Source of the DNA: Bacillota bacterium
GTDB taxonomy: Bacteria; Bacillota; Sulfobacillia; Sulfobacillales; Sulfobacillaceae
Assembly: GCA_023475835.1 (NCBI GenBank)
Contig: JAMCVM010000074.1
Location: forward strand, 1 to 37,630
Direction of reading: 5' to 3'
Length of the DNA: 37,630 nt
Shown in pieces: positions 6,758 through 15,128 of this stretch. The position numbers and the translations under genes are program-made. The number at the start of each line of letters is the position of its first letter. Within the stretch, counting starts at the first letter, position 1. Under the pieces are notes generated by a model. That model did not search any database, was not told where the DNA came from, and saw only the letters and a list, made by a program, of their open reading frames with translations.

Positions 6758-8932
6758 TTAGTTCGTGCAGCCGAGACACTCTATGGTTTCCAGCGACTCG
6801 GAGCGAACATAATAGAGGGTTTTGACCCCTTCCCGCCAAGCGCTTAGATAATAATCGAGAAAGTCCGCAGCGCTGGTGTTAGGCGTGATATAAAGATTCA
6901 ACGACTGCGACTGATCAAGATGGCGTTGGCGCTTCGCTGCGGCGCGAATGCTCCAGTGCGGATCAAGGTGGTGAGCGCCAATATAAAATGGAAGAGTGGT
7001 CGGAGACAAATCTGGAGCCACTTGAGGCACCATGCCCATGCGCTTTTCTTCCCAGAACAACGCTGAGAAGATCGGATCTACTCCGGCGCTGGTCCCGGCG
7101 ATTAGCGAGGTGCTCGACGTGGGTGCGATAGCCATCAGGTATCCGTTGCGAAGACCCGTGGCTTTGATTTTTTGGCGAAGTTGTTGCCAGCGTGGGTTTT
7201 TATAGCCGCGCTGGTCGAAGTACTCGCCCGTGTGCCATTGAGACCCCGAAAAATACGGATACGCGCCTTTGACTCGGGCAATCTCACTGGACTCGTCGAT
7301 GGCGGCATATGCCATGTCTTCAAACCATTGGTCTGCAGCCAAAAGATGGGCCTCCGATTCCCAGGGGATTTGGTCTAGCGCCAGTCGGTGGTGATACCCT
7401 GAAACGCCGAGTCCGATAGCACGGTACTGTCGGGCGGTATATTCAGCCTCCTTGACCGGGTATCGATTAAGGTCCACGGCAGCATCCATCATCCTTACCG
7501 CCAGCCGAGCCGCCCGAGCACGATCACTGGCGGTTGGCAGGCGGCCGAGGTTTATTGAGGCCAGATTACAGACGACGAAATCTCCGCTTGCAATTTGGGT
7601 AGTAACCACCCCGTCGAAATCTAAAGTCTCGTTCGTCCTTTGGCTGGGCCGCATATTTTGCGCGATTTCGGTGCAAAGATTGGACGCATAAATCATTCCC
7701 TGGTGAGCATTGGGATTCGCGCGATTTACCGTATCGCGGAAAAACACGAAGGGCGTTCCCGTCTCATAAGCCGAACGCATCAAGAGTTTCATAAGGTCAC
7801 GGGCTAAGAGGGTTACTTTTTTGATTCGCTCGTCCGCGATTAGCTGTCGGTAACGCGCTTCCCATTCTTCACCAAAACTGTCTTCAAGACGCCAACCCAT
7901 GGTCGTGAATACTTGATGAGGATCTAGCAGATACCACTCGGCTCGGGTCTCGACGGCCCGCATGAAGGCATCCGGAATCGATACCCCGGGAAACACATCG
8001 TGTGCCTTCATCCGCGGATCGCCATTGTTGGTGCGAAGTTCCAAAAAGTCCAAGATGTCTTGATGCCAAATATCGAGCCAGACCGAAACCGCTCCGGCTC
8101 GCACGCCCAACTGGTCGACGGCGGTGGCTGTAGTATTGAAAGTCTTAACCCAGGCGACGACGCCACCGGCAGCGTTTTCGACCTGACGAATGGAGCTTCC
8201 TTTAGCGCGCACATGACCTAAGTAAATGCCCATCCCACCGCCCCATTTTGACACCTGGGCGAACACCTGATTGGTGTGGTAGATGCTCCACAAGTCATCT
8301 TCCACGGCGTCAATAAAGCAAGAAGCCAACTGTCCCTTTGGTCGGCCAGCGTTGGCGAGGACTGGAGTGGCCACTGTCAATTCTAATTGAGACAAGGCAT
8401 CGTAGAATTGATGAGCCCAAGTTAGGCGCTCGTCACCGTAAGCACTAGCCAGGCTTAGCGCGACCACCATGAACCGATGTTGGGGCAGTTCCATCAATAC
8501 TCCCAGATGGCGTACCAAATAACGGTCAACCAACGTTTTGAGGCCCGAGTAGGGAATCAAGCGGTCGCGCTCGGGGCGGATCCAACTCCCTGCCAAAGCC
8601 AACTCTTCGGGCGAGTAGGCGGTGGTGAGAAGTGGGTCATAGAGCTCGAGTCTAATCATCTGAGCGACATAGGGCGCAAATTCTTGTGCCGCATATGCGG
8701 GGAGATTCTCGTAAATACGTCCTAAGAGGAGTGTGGCGGCAGTTTGCAGCCAAGACGGATCTTCGATGCTGACTTGGTCCAAAGCGCTTCGGATCCATTC
8801 ATCCCAAGTGTTGCTAGAAAGGGCCTGCAAGTGCTTTCGATGCATAAACGGTATCGCTTGGATCAGCCATGGCCACCCGGAGAATTGGGTGACGTCATCG
8901 TTGCGCGTCTGTTCCGAGATTTCAGTGTTCAT
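6758..8932 (-). CDS. nrdA: Class I ribonucleotide reductase, large (catalytic) subunit
   Basis: It reduces ribonucleoside diphosphates to deoxyribonucleotides. Seen in the sequence: active-site loop LASCFIDAVEDD, the thiyl loop YASNLCTEI, the second redox cysteine in FVVCNLASINLG, the phosphate-binding APTSSTSLIAGTSAGVDP, the radical-transfer pair LYYVR near the end, and a C-terminal redox pair C-L-G-C-T-N. The N-terminus shows no VxxRDG-type ATP-cone, so an overall activity site seems absent. The start is the ATG at 8930-8932, with GCGAGGAA upstream; a GTG at 8995 has no site and would lie inside the leader. About 724 residues. Expression is placed under the cobalamin riboswitch and NrdR boxes upstream. 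Confidence 0.95.
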   Translation of the reverse strand: MNTEISEQTRNDDVTQFSGWPWLIQAIPFMHRKHLQALSSNTWDEWIRSALDQVSIEDPSWLQTAATLLLGRIYENLPAYAAQEFAPYVAQMIRLELYDPLLTTAYSPEELALAGSWIRPERDRLIPYSGLKTLVDRYLVRHLGVLMELPQHRFMVVALSLASAYGDERLTWAHQFYDALSQLELTVATPVLANAGRPKGQLASCFIDAVEDDLWSIYHTNQVFAQVSKWGGGMGIYLGHVRAKGSSIRQVENAAGGVVAWVKTFNTTATAVDQLGVRAGAVSVWLDIWHQDILDFLELRTNNGDPRMKAHDVFPGVSIPDAFMRAVETRAEWYLLDPHQVFTTMGWRLEDSFGEEWEARYRQLIADERIKKVTLLARDLMKLLMRSAYETGTPFVFFRDTVNRANPNAHQGMIYASNLCTEIAQNMRPSQRTNETLDFDGVVTTQIASGDFVVCNLASINLGRLPTASDRARAARLAVRMMDAAVDLNRYPVKEAEYTARQYRAIGLGVSGYHHRLALDQIPWESEAHLLAADQWFEDMAYAAIDESSEIARVKGAYPYFSGSQWHTGEYFDQRGYKNPRWQQLRQKIKATGLRNGYLMAIAPTSSTSLIAGTSAGVDPIFSALFWEEKRMGMVPQVAPDLSPTTLPFYIGAHHLDPHWSIRAAAKRQRHLDQSQSLNLYITPNTSAADFLDYYLSAWREGVKTLYYVRSESLETIECLGCTN

Positions 8933-8936
8933 CAAA

Positions 8937-8985
8937 GATTCCTCGCTTCCTGTGACGGAGGCATCCACCAGTTGCCAGAAGCGAG
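8937..8985 (-). promoter_or_regulatory. Two alternative hairpins that mask the nrdA ribosome-binding site
   Basis: On the minus strand the Shine-Dalgarno block GCGAGGAA can pair in two ways. Positions 8937-8944 pair with 8958-8965 (eight pairs with one mismatch). Positions 8942-8949 pair with 8978-8985 (eight perfect pairs, CTCGCTTC/GAAGCGAG). No T-run is seen between the aptamer and the gene. This fits a riboswitch acting on translation initiation rather than on termination. The pairing is seen; the mechanism is inference. Confidence 0.45.
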
Positions 8986-9060
8986 AGCCAACCACCGTCG
9001 GGGCATGGCCAGGACGGAGTGAACTCCCGACCCTGCAACCGAGGGTCGCCGAGAGTATGT

Positions 9061-9234
9061 CGACAAGGCAGGTCTCCGGACTTCAAGCCTTCGGTCACAA
9101 GACCTTCCCAGGCCAGTCGACCCAGTGGTTGGACCGTCACCGGTCCTTCTCGTGCCGTTCTTGTTACCGTTGCGGGCCAGTTCTGGATTTTCACCAGATT
9201 CCCTTGACAGACACCTTGAGGTGCCACCGTGTCG
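9061..9234 (-). promoter_or_regulatory. Cobalamin (adenosylcobalamin) riboswitch upstream of nrdA
   Basis: Read on the minus strand, this segment has the conserved cobalamin-aptamer blocks in order. First is a GGGAATCTGGTGAAAATCCAG element, then GGCCCGCAACGGTAAC, then GGGAAGG, and lastly the B12 box GAAGTCCGGAGACCTGCC at 9084-9067. Closing stem P1 can form between CGACA near 9234-9230 and TGTCG at 9065-9061. B12 riboswitches lower expression when coenzyme B12 is abundant. Here the target is the B12-independent class I reductase, as known for Streptomyces nrdABS. Confidence 0.93.
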
Positions 9235-9246
9235 CCGATCGCTCTA

Positions 9247-9276
9247 ATTATCGACACATCATCCGGTGTATGTCAA
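9247..9276 (-). promoter_or_regulatory. Sigma-A-type promoter of the nrdAB leader
   Basis: On the minus strand a perfect TTGACA (9276-9271) is followed by an 18-base spacer and GATAAT (9252-9247). Transcription would start near 9240, just before the riboswitch. Confidence 0.8.
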
Positions 9277-9300
9277 TATCATAGACACTAAATATTGTGG
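9254..9300 (-). promoter_or_regulatory. Pair of NrdR boxes at the nrdAB promoter
   Basis: Two 16-bp sites of the ACAC(N8)GTGT type lie at 9254-9269 (ACAC...GTGT) and 9285-9300 (ACACTAAATATTGTGG). Their starts are 31 bp apart, the spacing of about three helical turns known for NrdR boxes. The first falls in the -10/-35 spacer, the second just upstream of -35. NrdR is a zinc-ribbon/ATP-cone repressor of RNR genes that responds to dATP/ATP. The second box fits the consensus well; the first matches mainly in its outer bases. Confidence 0.7.
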
Positions 9301-9834
9301 TTAAAACGTTTGGCGCCGACAATGGCCTAAAATTGGGAAGTCGCATTTAAGTGCGATGTTCTCACCGTTTCAGTGGATCGATAACAAAGAGTCGCCATCG
9401 GATTTTTAAAGGTTTCGACGGGAAATTAGCACCCAAGCTCCCAGGTGGGGGCAGATGGCCTAGACGTGTTAGGATCCGAATGTAAGAGACGCGGTGTTAA
9501 GGGCGGTCTCGGGATTTTAAGATTGGGCGTCAGCCGAAATACGATATGCTTAGGCTAGCCATGACTTGGGCCCTAAGGGGTTGGGGAGAGCGCAGAGTGG
9601 GGAAAATCCGTGGACTGGCCGGAACTCCAAGCGGTTCCGGGATCCGGGTACTTCTAAAGAAACCGGGGAACATTAGAATCACAGGGATTCACCAGACCCG
9701 GGGGCTCTTCGATCAGGGCGAGTTTCGGCTGCTGGTCGTGGGGCGCACGCTCCCAAGACCTAGGGATGCAAGACGGTGTGATTGATGGAATCTTGTCGAC
9801 CAATGGTCGATGCGCGCACGGGGGATGGGGATTA
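9301..9834. other. Non-coding stretch between the nrd and pur units, with several hairpins
   Basis: No believable gene is visible on either strand. Self-complementary blocks include TCGCA/TGCGA near 9342-9357, CTTAGG (9549-9554) with CCTAAG (9572-9577), and CCGGAAC (9619-9625) with GTTCCGG (9634-9640). The second half is unusually G-rich. It could hold a structured RNA or a long pur leader, or be relic DNA. I cannot match it to tmRNA, RNase P, 6S or a known riboswitch. Confidence 0.35.
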
Positions 9835-9851
9835 TCAACCGTAACGGTTGA
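9796..9851 (+). promoter_or_regulatory. Two related inverted repeats upstream of purB, one overlapping the -35 box
   Basis: TCGACC-AAT-GGTCGA at 9796-9810 and TCAACCGT-A-ACGGTTGA at 9835-9851 share the core TCRACC...GGTYGA, with centres about 40 bp apart. The second covers the start of the -35 hexamer at 9848. The arrangement is that of a dimeric repressor with two operators. The protein is unknown. Confidence 0.5.
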
Positions 9852-9898
9852 CCCAACCCGAATGTTTCAACTAAAATTGAGCCATAACGTTCGGAAAA
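9848..9898 (+). promoter_or_regulatory. Promoter of the purine operon with PurBox-like sites
   Basis: TTGACC (9848-9853), an 18-base spacer and TAAAAT (9872-9877) make a good promoter. A PurBox-like sequence (Bacillus PurR consensus AWWWCCGAACWWT) occurs on the minus strand at 9898-9886 (TTTTCCGAACGTT, 11 of 13). A weaker inverted partner CAACCCGAATGTT lies at 9854-9866. The gap between them is 19 bases rather than the 16-17 usual in Bacillus, so PurR control is plausible but not proven. Confidence 0.55.
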
Positions 9899-9908
9899 GA
9901 GGTGCCTA

Positions 9909-11234
9909 GTGATCCATAGATACAGTCGAGAACCCATGAGGCGACTTTGGTCCGATGACCATCGGTATCAGCGTTGGCTCGAGATCGAAGTACTTGCCGT
10001 AGAGGCGTGGCAGCGCCTGGGCAAGATCCCTCCGGGGGTGGCTGAACGACTGGCTTCGGCCACGGTCAAAGCCGATCGGGTGGACTATTATGAAGATCAG
10101 TATCACCACGATGTGCTCGCATTTCTTAGTGCTGCCGGCGAAACCGTGGCTGCGGAGGATGCTAAGTATTTGCATTTTGGCATGACCTCGACGGATGTGG
10201 TGGACACGGCGCTGGCGTCTCTTCTACATGAAGCGCTGGGTATGATCATCGAGGATCTTGACCGGCTGCGGACCACGATAAAGACCCTGGCAATTCGTCA
10301 CAAGGACACCGCCGTGATGGGACGGACCCATGGGATGCATGCTGAGCCGACGAGCTTCGGCTTGAAATTAGCGCTCTGGTGGGTGGACCTGGGCCGGGAT
10401 CGGGAACGTGTGGTAAGAGCAAGAGAACAAATGGGCGTGGTCAAACTCTCAGGGGCAGTGGGAAACTACGCCAATATTCCCCCCGAAGTAGAAGCTTACG
10501 TTGCCCAGGCCTTGGGCTTGTCGCCGGCACCGCTAGCCACCCAGGTGCTGCAGCGCGATCGTCATGCCGAAGTCGTGATGGCATTGGCGCTGGTTGGCAG
10601 CACCCTCGACAAAATCGCTACTGAAATCCGCCACTTGCAGCGATCAGAAGTTGGGGAATTAGAAGAGCCCTTTGCCGCCCGCCAGCGCGGATCGAGCGCC
10701 ATGCCACACAAACGTAATCCGGTCAAATGTGAACAGATTAGTGGACTTGCGCGTGTGCTTCGGGGGTATGTCGTTCCGGCATTGGAAGATATTCCCTTAT
10801 GGCACGAGAGGGATATTTCTCATTCTTCGGTAGAGCGGATCATTCTACCTGATGCGACCATGTTGACCGATTACCTATTGCATTCCATGGACTGGATCCT
10901 AGCCGGATTAACGGTGCGTACAGACCGCATGCGGTCTAACATCGAATCCTCTGGAGGATTGGTGTTTTCGCAAAAGATCTTGCTTGCCTTGATTGAAGGC
11001 GGACTCACCCGAGAAGCTGCCTATAAACTGGTGCAGTCGCATGCCATGGCTGCGCTGGAGAATCCAGAGCAGCCCTTTGCGCAGCGCTTGGCGTCGGATC
11101 CAGAGGTGAAACAGCACATATCATTGCAAAAGCTTTCGACGTTGTTTGAAATTACTCCTTATTTAGCCCGGGTGGACGAAATTTTTCTGAGAATCGGACT
11201 TTACTCGGACCAAGCGGACGGCACGGGGCGTTGA
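9909..11234 (+). CDS. purB: Adenylosuccinate lyase
   Basis: It acts twice in purine synthesis, splitting SAICAR to AICAR and adenylosuccinate to AMP, each with release of fumarate. The 441-residue product shows the fumarase/aspartase-superfamily signature GSSAMPHKRNP at about 261-271, the HFGMTSTD loop near 87-94, and MGRTHGMHAEPTSFG near 137-151 with the catalytic histidine. The start is GTG at 9909 after AAAAGAGGTG; the N-terminus MIHRYSREPM..LWSDDHRYQRWLEIE matches the family. It is the first gene of the operon. In Bacillus it follows purE and purK, which are missing here. purC starts 34 bases downstream. Confidence 0.96.
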   Translation: MIHRYSREPMRRLWSDDHRYQRWLEIEVLAVEAWQRLGKIPPGVAERLASATVKADRVDYYEDQYHHDVLAFLSAAGETVAAEDAKYLHFGMTSTDVVDTALASLLHEALGMIIEDLDRLRTTIKTLAIRHKDTAVMGRTHGMHAEPTSFGLKLALWWVDLGRDRERVVRAREQMGVVKLSGAVGNYANIPPEVEAYVAQALGLSPAPLATQVLQRDRHAEVVMALALVGSTLDKIATEIRHLQRSEVGELEEPFAARQRGSSAMPHKRNPVKCEQISGLARVLRGYVVPALEDIPLWHERDISHSSVERIILPDATMLTDYLLHSMDWILAGLTVRTDRMRSNIESSGGLVFSQKILLALIEGGLTREAAYKLVQSHAMAALENPEQPFAQRLASDPEVKQHISLQKLSTLFEITPYLARVDEIFLRIGLYSDQADGTGR

Positions 11235-11268
11235 CGGAGAGATTCGACCCCATCTTACGGAGGCGATT

Positions 11269-11970
11269 ATGAGCGGAGAACTGTTGTACGAAGGCAAAGC
11301 TAAACGGGTCTATGGATCAGACCAGGATGACGCAGTGGTCATGGAATTCAAAGATGATGCCACTGCTTTTAACGGTGAAAAACGAGGCCAAATTGCCCAA
11401 AAAGGGGTGATTAACCGCGCCTTGACCACTAGGATTTATCGCTATCTTGAAGAGCATCGGATTCCCACTCATGTCTTGGCCGAGATCGACGATCGTCGTC
11501 TTTTGGTGCGGCGGTTGGAGATGATTGGTTTAGAGGTGGTGGTCAGAAATCGTGTGGCCGGATCGCTTTGCCAACGCACTGGGTTGGAAGAAGGCACCGG
11601 GCTGCAATCGCCTATCGTAGAGTTTTACTTCAAGAATGATCGCCTGGGCGATCCCTTGCTTAACGACGATCACATCCTGGCGCTTAATTTGGCGGATGAG
11701 TCCACGATTCACGACCTTCGCGCCTTGGCCCTTCGGGTTAATCGCGTGTTGACGCCGTTTCTTTTCGAACGAGACCTGATTTTGGTCGATTTCAAGCTGG
11801 AGTTTGGCCGGTTTCAGGGGCAGTTAATGTTGGGCGACGAGATTTCGCCCGACACGTGTCGGCTGTGGGATCGGGTGAGTCTGAACAAGTTGGATAAGGA
11901 TCGGTTTCGCCGCGACTTGGGCGATGTGGAAGAGGCGTACCAAGAAGTGTGGAGGAGGGTGCAAAGGTGA
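11269..11970 (+). CDS. purC: Phosphoribosylaminoimidazole-succinocarboxamide synthase (SAICAR synthetase)
   Basis: It ligates CAIR and aspartate using ATP to give SAICAR. At 233 residues it has normal length. Family motifs in order are YEGKAKRVY near 7-15, FKDDATAFNGEKRGQI near 27-42, VVVRNRVAGSLCQRTG near 87-102 and LILVDFKLEFG near 167-177. The ATG has GGAGG seven bases upstream. The stop TGA overlaps the GTG start of purS (GTGA), indicating translational coupling. Confidence 0.97.
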   Translation: MSGELLYEGKAKRVYGSDQDDAVVMEFKDDATAFNGEKRGQIAQKGVINRALTTRIYRYLEEHRIPTHVLAEIDDRRLLVRRLEMIGLEVVVRNRVAGSLCQRTGLEEGTGLQSPIVEFYFKNDRLGDPLLNDDHILALNLADESTIHDLRALALRVNRVLTPFLFERDLILVDFKLEFGRFQGQLMLGDEISPDTCRLWDRVSLNKLDKDRFRRDLGDVEEAYQEVWRRVQR

Positions 11971-12227
11971 CCCAATTTCGGTTGCGGATGGCAGTGACCT
12001 TAAAGCCTGAAGTCTTGGATCCCGCCGGCCAGGCGACCCAGCAGGTCGTGCACGAACGGGGGTTTCCCGAGGTTTCGGAACTCAGGATCGGCAAGGTGGT
12101 AGACATCGCGATGCATGCTCATTCTGCGGAGGATGCCTTGGCCAAAGCCCGGCGTTTGGGCAACGAATTTTTAGCCAATCCGGTGTTGGAAAGATTTGAG
12201 GTGTGGGTGCAATCGGATGAAACCTAA
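11967..12227 (+). CDS. purS: FGAM synthase subunit PurS
   Basis: This 86-residue accessory subunit bridges PurQ and PurL in the three-part FGAM synthetase found in Firmicutes. The fold is evident from RMAVTLKPEVLDPAGQA, the V.ELRIGKVVDI strand and the AEDALAKARRLGNEFLANPVLE helix, ending in FEVWV. The start is GTG at 11967, seven bases after GGAGGAGGG and overlapping the purC stop. An upstream GTG at 11949 would place the site inside the gene. The 3' end overlaps purQ by 11 bases. Confidence 0.93.
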   Translation: MTQFRLRMAVTLKPEVLDPAGQATQQVVHERGFPEVSELRIGKVVDIAMHAHSAEDALAKARRLGNEFLANPVLERFEVWVQSDET

Positions 12228-12906
12228 GGTGGCGGTGATTCGGTTCCCCGGCTCCAATTGTGACCGCGATACCGTTCAGGCATTTCAAAGCCTAGGCGCG
12301 GAGACCACCATCCTGGCCTATGACCGTGAAGATTTGGAGGACGCCACCCACGTGGTCTTGCCCGGAGGGTTTTCTTACGGCGATTACCTTCGTGCGGGAG
12401 CGTTGGCGGCTCACGCGCCGATTATGCAGGCGTTGGTCGACGCCATCAGTCGTGGGGCCATCGAGGTGTTGGGGATTTGCAATGGATTTCAGATTCTCTG
12501 CGAGCGCGGGATCTTGCCCGGGGCGTTGTTTGCTAACGTATCGGGGCAATTTCGATGTAGTTGGGAATGGGTCGAAGTGCTCACCCCGCCGGCCCGATGG
12601 CCCGGGTTTCGCCGAGGTATGCGCTTTCGTTTGCCCATTGCCCATGCTGATGGAGCGTATCGAATTGGCCACTCCGATCGTGAGGCGCTCTGGGCTCAGG
12701 GCTCGGTCTTTTTGCGCTATGTCGATCCTGATGGCCAGGAGACGGGTGAGTATAATCCCAATGGTTCGTGGGAGGCCATTGCCGGCATTAGTGAGGGCCC
12801 GGTGATGGGATTAATGCCTCATCCCGAAAGGGCTATGCAACCGTGGTTGGGCTCCAAGGACGGACGCTTGTTCCTGTCTCTATGGCTGCAGGAGGTGCCG
12901 CAATGA
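12217..12906 (+). CDS. purQ: FGAM synthase, glutamine amidotransferase subunit
   Basis: It releases ammonia from glutamine for PurL. In the 229-residue product the N-terminal strand VAVIRFPGSNCDRDT is followed by LPGGFSYGDYLRAGA, and nucleophile Cys88 lies in GICNGFQ. The catalytic His/Glu are in LMPHPERA near 203-210. The start ATG at 12217 lies within the end of purS, and the stop overlaps the purL start (ATGA). The short 11-base overlap with purS suggests the three subunits are made in matched amounts. Confidence 0.96.
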   Translation: MKPKVAVIRFPGSNCDRDTVQAFQSLGAETTILAYDREDLEDATHVVLPGGFSYGDYLRAGALAAHAPIMQALVDAISRGAIEVLGICNGFQILCERGILPGALFANVSGQFRCSWEWVEVLTPPARWPGFRRGMRFRLPIAHADGAYRIGHSDREALWAQGSVFLRYVDPDGQETGEYNPNGSWEAIAGISEGPVMGLMPHPERAMQPWLGSKDGRLFLSLWLQEVPQ

Positions 12907-15128
12907 CGCCTGACGCGGTGGGATTGACGGCAAAAGAGGCCGAGCGTGTCCGCCAATTGTGCGGGCGAGAACCAAATGATTTGGAATGGGGCTTGTTTGG
13001 CGCACTTTGGTCCGAACACTGCAGCTACAAAAGTTCGAAGCGAGTTTTGGCCTGGCTGCCCAAAGAGGGGCCTCAGGTGGTGGCTGGACCCGGCGGCAAC
13101 GCCGGTGTGGTGCGACTCGATGACCGTATGGAAGTTGCGTTTAAAGTGGAGTCGCACAACCACCCCTCTTATGTGGAACCGGTGCAGGGTGCGGCTACCG
13201 GCGTGGGAGGAATCATTCGCGACATCGTGGCCATGGGCGCACGACCGATTGCGCTAATGGACTCGCTGCGTTTCGGTTTGGAGGGCAACGGACAGCGGCT
13301 TCGAGACGGGGTGGTCGCAGGTATTGGCGGCTACGGCAATGCGATTGGAGTGCCCACGGTGGGCGGCGAGGTGTACTACGGACCGGGATATGCTAAAAAT
13401 CCCTTGGTCAACGTTCTCTGTGTGGGTGTCCGCCAATCGAAAGATGCCATCGTCGGCGCATCCGGAGCGCGTCCAGGGCAAATGGTTTATCTTCTTGGTC
13501 AGGCTACCGGTCGCGATGGCATTCATGGGGCGAGTTTGTTGGCTTCGCGCGATTTTTCAGCGGACGATCAAGACATGCGGCCAACGGTCCAAGTGGGCGA
13601 TCCTTATACCGGTAAACTGTTGATGGAAGCCACTTTAGCCGCGATTGAGACGGGTGGGGTGGCTGCGGTCCAGGATTTGGGCGCGGCTGGATTGGTTTCG
13701 GCTTCTTCCGAACTGGCGGTCCAATCCCAAGTGGGGTTAGAACTGCACTTGGACCAGGTGCCGTGCCGCGAATCGGCCATGAGCGGCTATGAAATAATGA
13801 TGTCTGAGACCCAGGAACGGATGCTGTTGGTGCTGAATTCCGCGCACGGGGGAGAGGCTCTGGCAGCGATTTCACAGTGGGGATTGAACGCGACGCCAAT
13901 TGGGCGGGTGACGGCAAGTGGTCGCTATGTTCTCTACTTCGGCGAGCGTGAGGTGGCCAATCTCGAGGCATCGTGGTTAGTCGACGGCTGTCCTCTAACG
14001 CCCGCCGGCAAAGATCTAGTGGCGCCGGCTTTTAAGCCCATGAGGCCATCGCCGGGATCTATGGAAGAAGGCGTTGAGGAGGGCTTTGACGCAGGGGCAT
14101 TGATGGCCATTGCTTCTGACCCCGATTGTCGGGAACGAAGACCGATATTTCAGCGATATGATTCAATGATTCAGACGGCGACGGTATGGGGCCCGGATCA
14201 TGAGGTTTCGGTTTTGACGGTGGATGGATCGCCCTGGGGTCTGGCGTTGGCGGTCTCGGGCATAGGGCGTTGGGCAGCGGTCGATGCGTATGCGGGGGGC
14301 GCGGCAGCGGTAAGTGTGGTGGTGTCGCGGCTGGCCACTCAGGGGGCGGTAGCCTTAGGCTTGACGGATGGACTGAACGCAGGCAATCCCGACAAGCCCG
14401 AGGTCAAACAGGCATTCGAACAGATGGTATTAGGCATTCGCGATGCCGCGCGCGCCCTCGATGTGCCGGTGACCGGCGGCAATGTGTCGTTTCACAACGA
14501 GACCGATGGCGCTGCCATTTGGCCCACCCCGGTGATAGGAGGGGTCGGCCGTCATTTCCATCCCACGGCTCCTGTGGCGGACAGCCTGAACCGCCCGGAT
14601 GTGACCCTGCTGTTGATCAATCCCGCACTAAGCCCAAGCCTGGGCGGGAGTGTGTGGGAACGTCAGCATGGGGTGCTGACGGCGTACCCTAGGGTGCGCT
14701 TAAGCGATTTAGCGCACACGGTGACTTGGTTGGGCACGGCGGTCTCCGACGTCGATGCGGACATTCGGGCGGTTCGGGCCGTCGCGGATGGGGGGCTTTG
14801 GCTCGCTTTAGTGAAAATGTGGCTGGCTAGTGCACCCTCGGTGGGCATGACGGTGACCTTGGAGGCTGTCCACGCCATGCCCAGGCTTCTTTCCGAGGAG
14901 GCAGGCCAATTTTTGGCAGCGGTGGCCACTACCCGGGTGGAAGCGACCCTCCTGCAATTGCAATCAAACGCTATCGGATGCCTGGTGGTTGGCCAGGGAC
15001 ACGATGGCGACTACCTAGAACTTCAGGTGGGGCGCCCGTCTCGGTGGACTCGACGATGGTCGCGTAGTCAGATGAGAGCGGCCTGGCAATCTTGGGAAGG
15101 AGACTCGGGTGGCTCAGGAACTCCATGA
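12903..15128 (+). CDS. purL: FGAM synthase, large synthetase subunit (small PurL type)
   Basis: ATP-dependent conversion of FGAR to FGAM using ammonia from PurQ. At 741 residues this is the short PurL that needs separate PurS and PurQ. Seen: LWSEHCSYKSSK near 36-46, KVESHNHPSYVEP near 80-92, VGGEVYYGPGY, and the second-half VTGGNVSFHNE motif. The start ATG follows GGAGGTG and overlaps the purQ stop; an in-frame upstream ATG at 12843 lies deep in purQ and is rejected. The gene's end overlaps purF by 20 bases. Confidence 0.97.
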   Translation: MTPDAVGLTAKEAERVRQLCGREPNDLEWGLFGALWSEHCSYKSSKRVLAWLPKEGPQVVAGPGGNAGVVRLDDRMEVAFKVESHNHPSYVEPVQGAATGVGGIIRDIVAMGARPIALMDSLRFGLEGNGQRLRDGVVAGIGGYGNAIGVPTVGGEVYYGPGYAKNPLVNVLCVGVRQSKDAIVGASGARPGQMVYLLGQATGRDGIHGASLLASRDFSADDQDMRPTVQVGDPYTGKLLMEATLAAIETGGVAAVQDLGAAGLVSASSELAVQSQVGLELHLDQVPCRESAMSGYEIMMSETQERMLLVLNSAHGGEALAAISQWGLNATPIGRVTASGRYVLYFGEREVANLEASWLVDGCPLTPAGKDLVAPAFKPMRPSPGSMEEGVEEGFDAGALMAIASDPDCRERRPIFQRYDSMIQTATVWGPDHEVSVLTVDGSPWGLALAVSGIGRWAAVDAYAGGAAAVSVVVSRLATQGAVALGLTDGLNAGNPDKPEVKQAFEQMVLGIRDAARALDVPVTGGNVSFHNETDGAAIWPTPVIGGVGRHFHPTAPVADSLNRPDVTLLLINPALSPSLGGSVWERQHGVLTAYPRVRLSDLAHTVTWLGTAVSDVDADIRAVRAVADGGLWLALVKMWLASAPSVGMTVTLEAVHAMPRLLSEEAGQFLAAVATTRVEATLLQLQSNAIGCLVVGQGHDGDYLELQVGRPSRWTRRWSRSQMRAAWQSWEGDSGGSGTP

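Noticed and set aside
9405-9760. Possible tmRNA because of a TTCGACGGG string
   Set aside because: No matching acceptor strands, no T-arm with CCA and no recognisable tag reading frame; the string alone is not enough.
13504-13971. Pro-rich minus-strand frame inside purL
   Set aside because: Shadow of a highly conserved purL region; no start site and no family.
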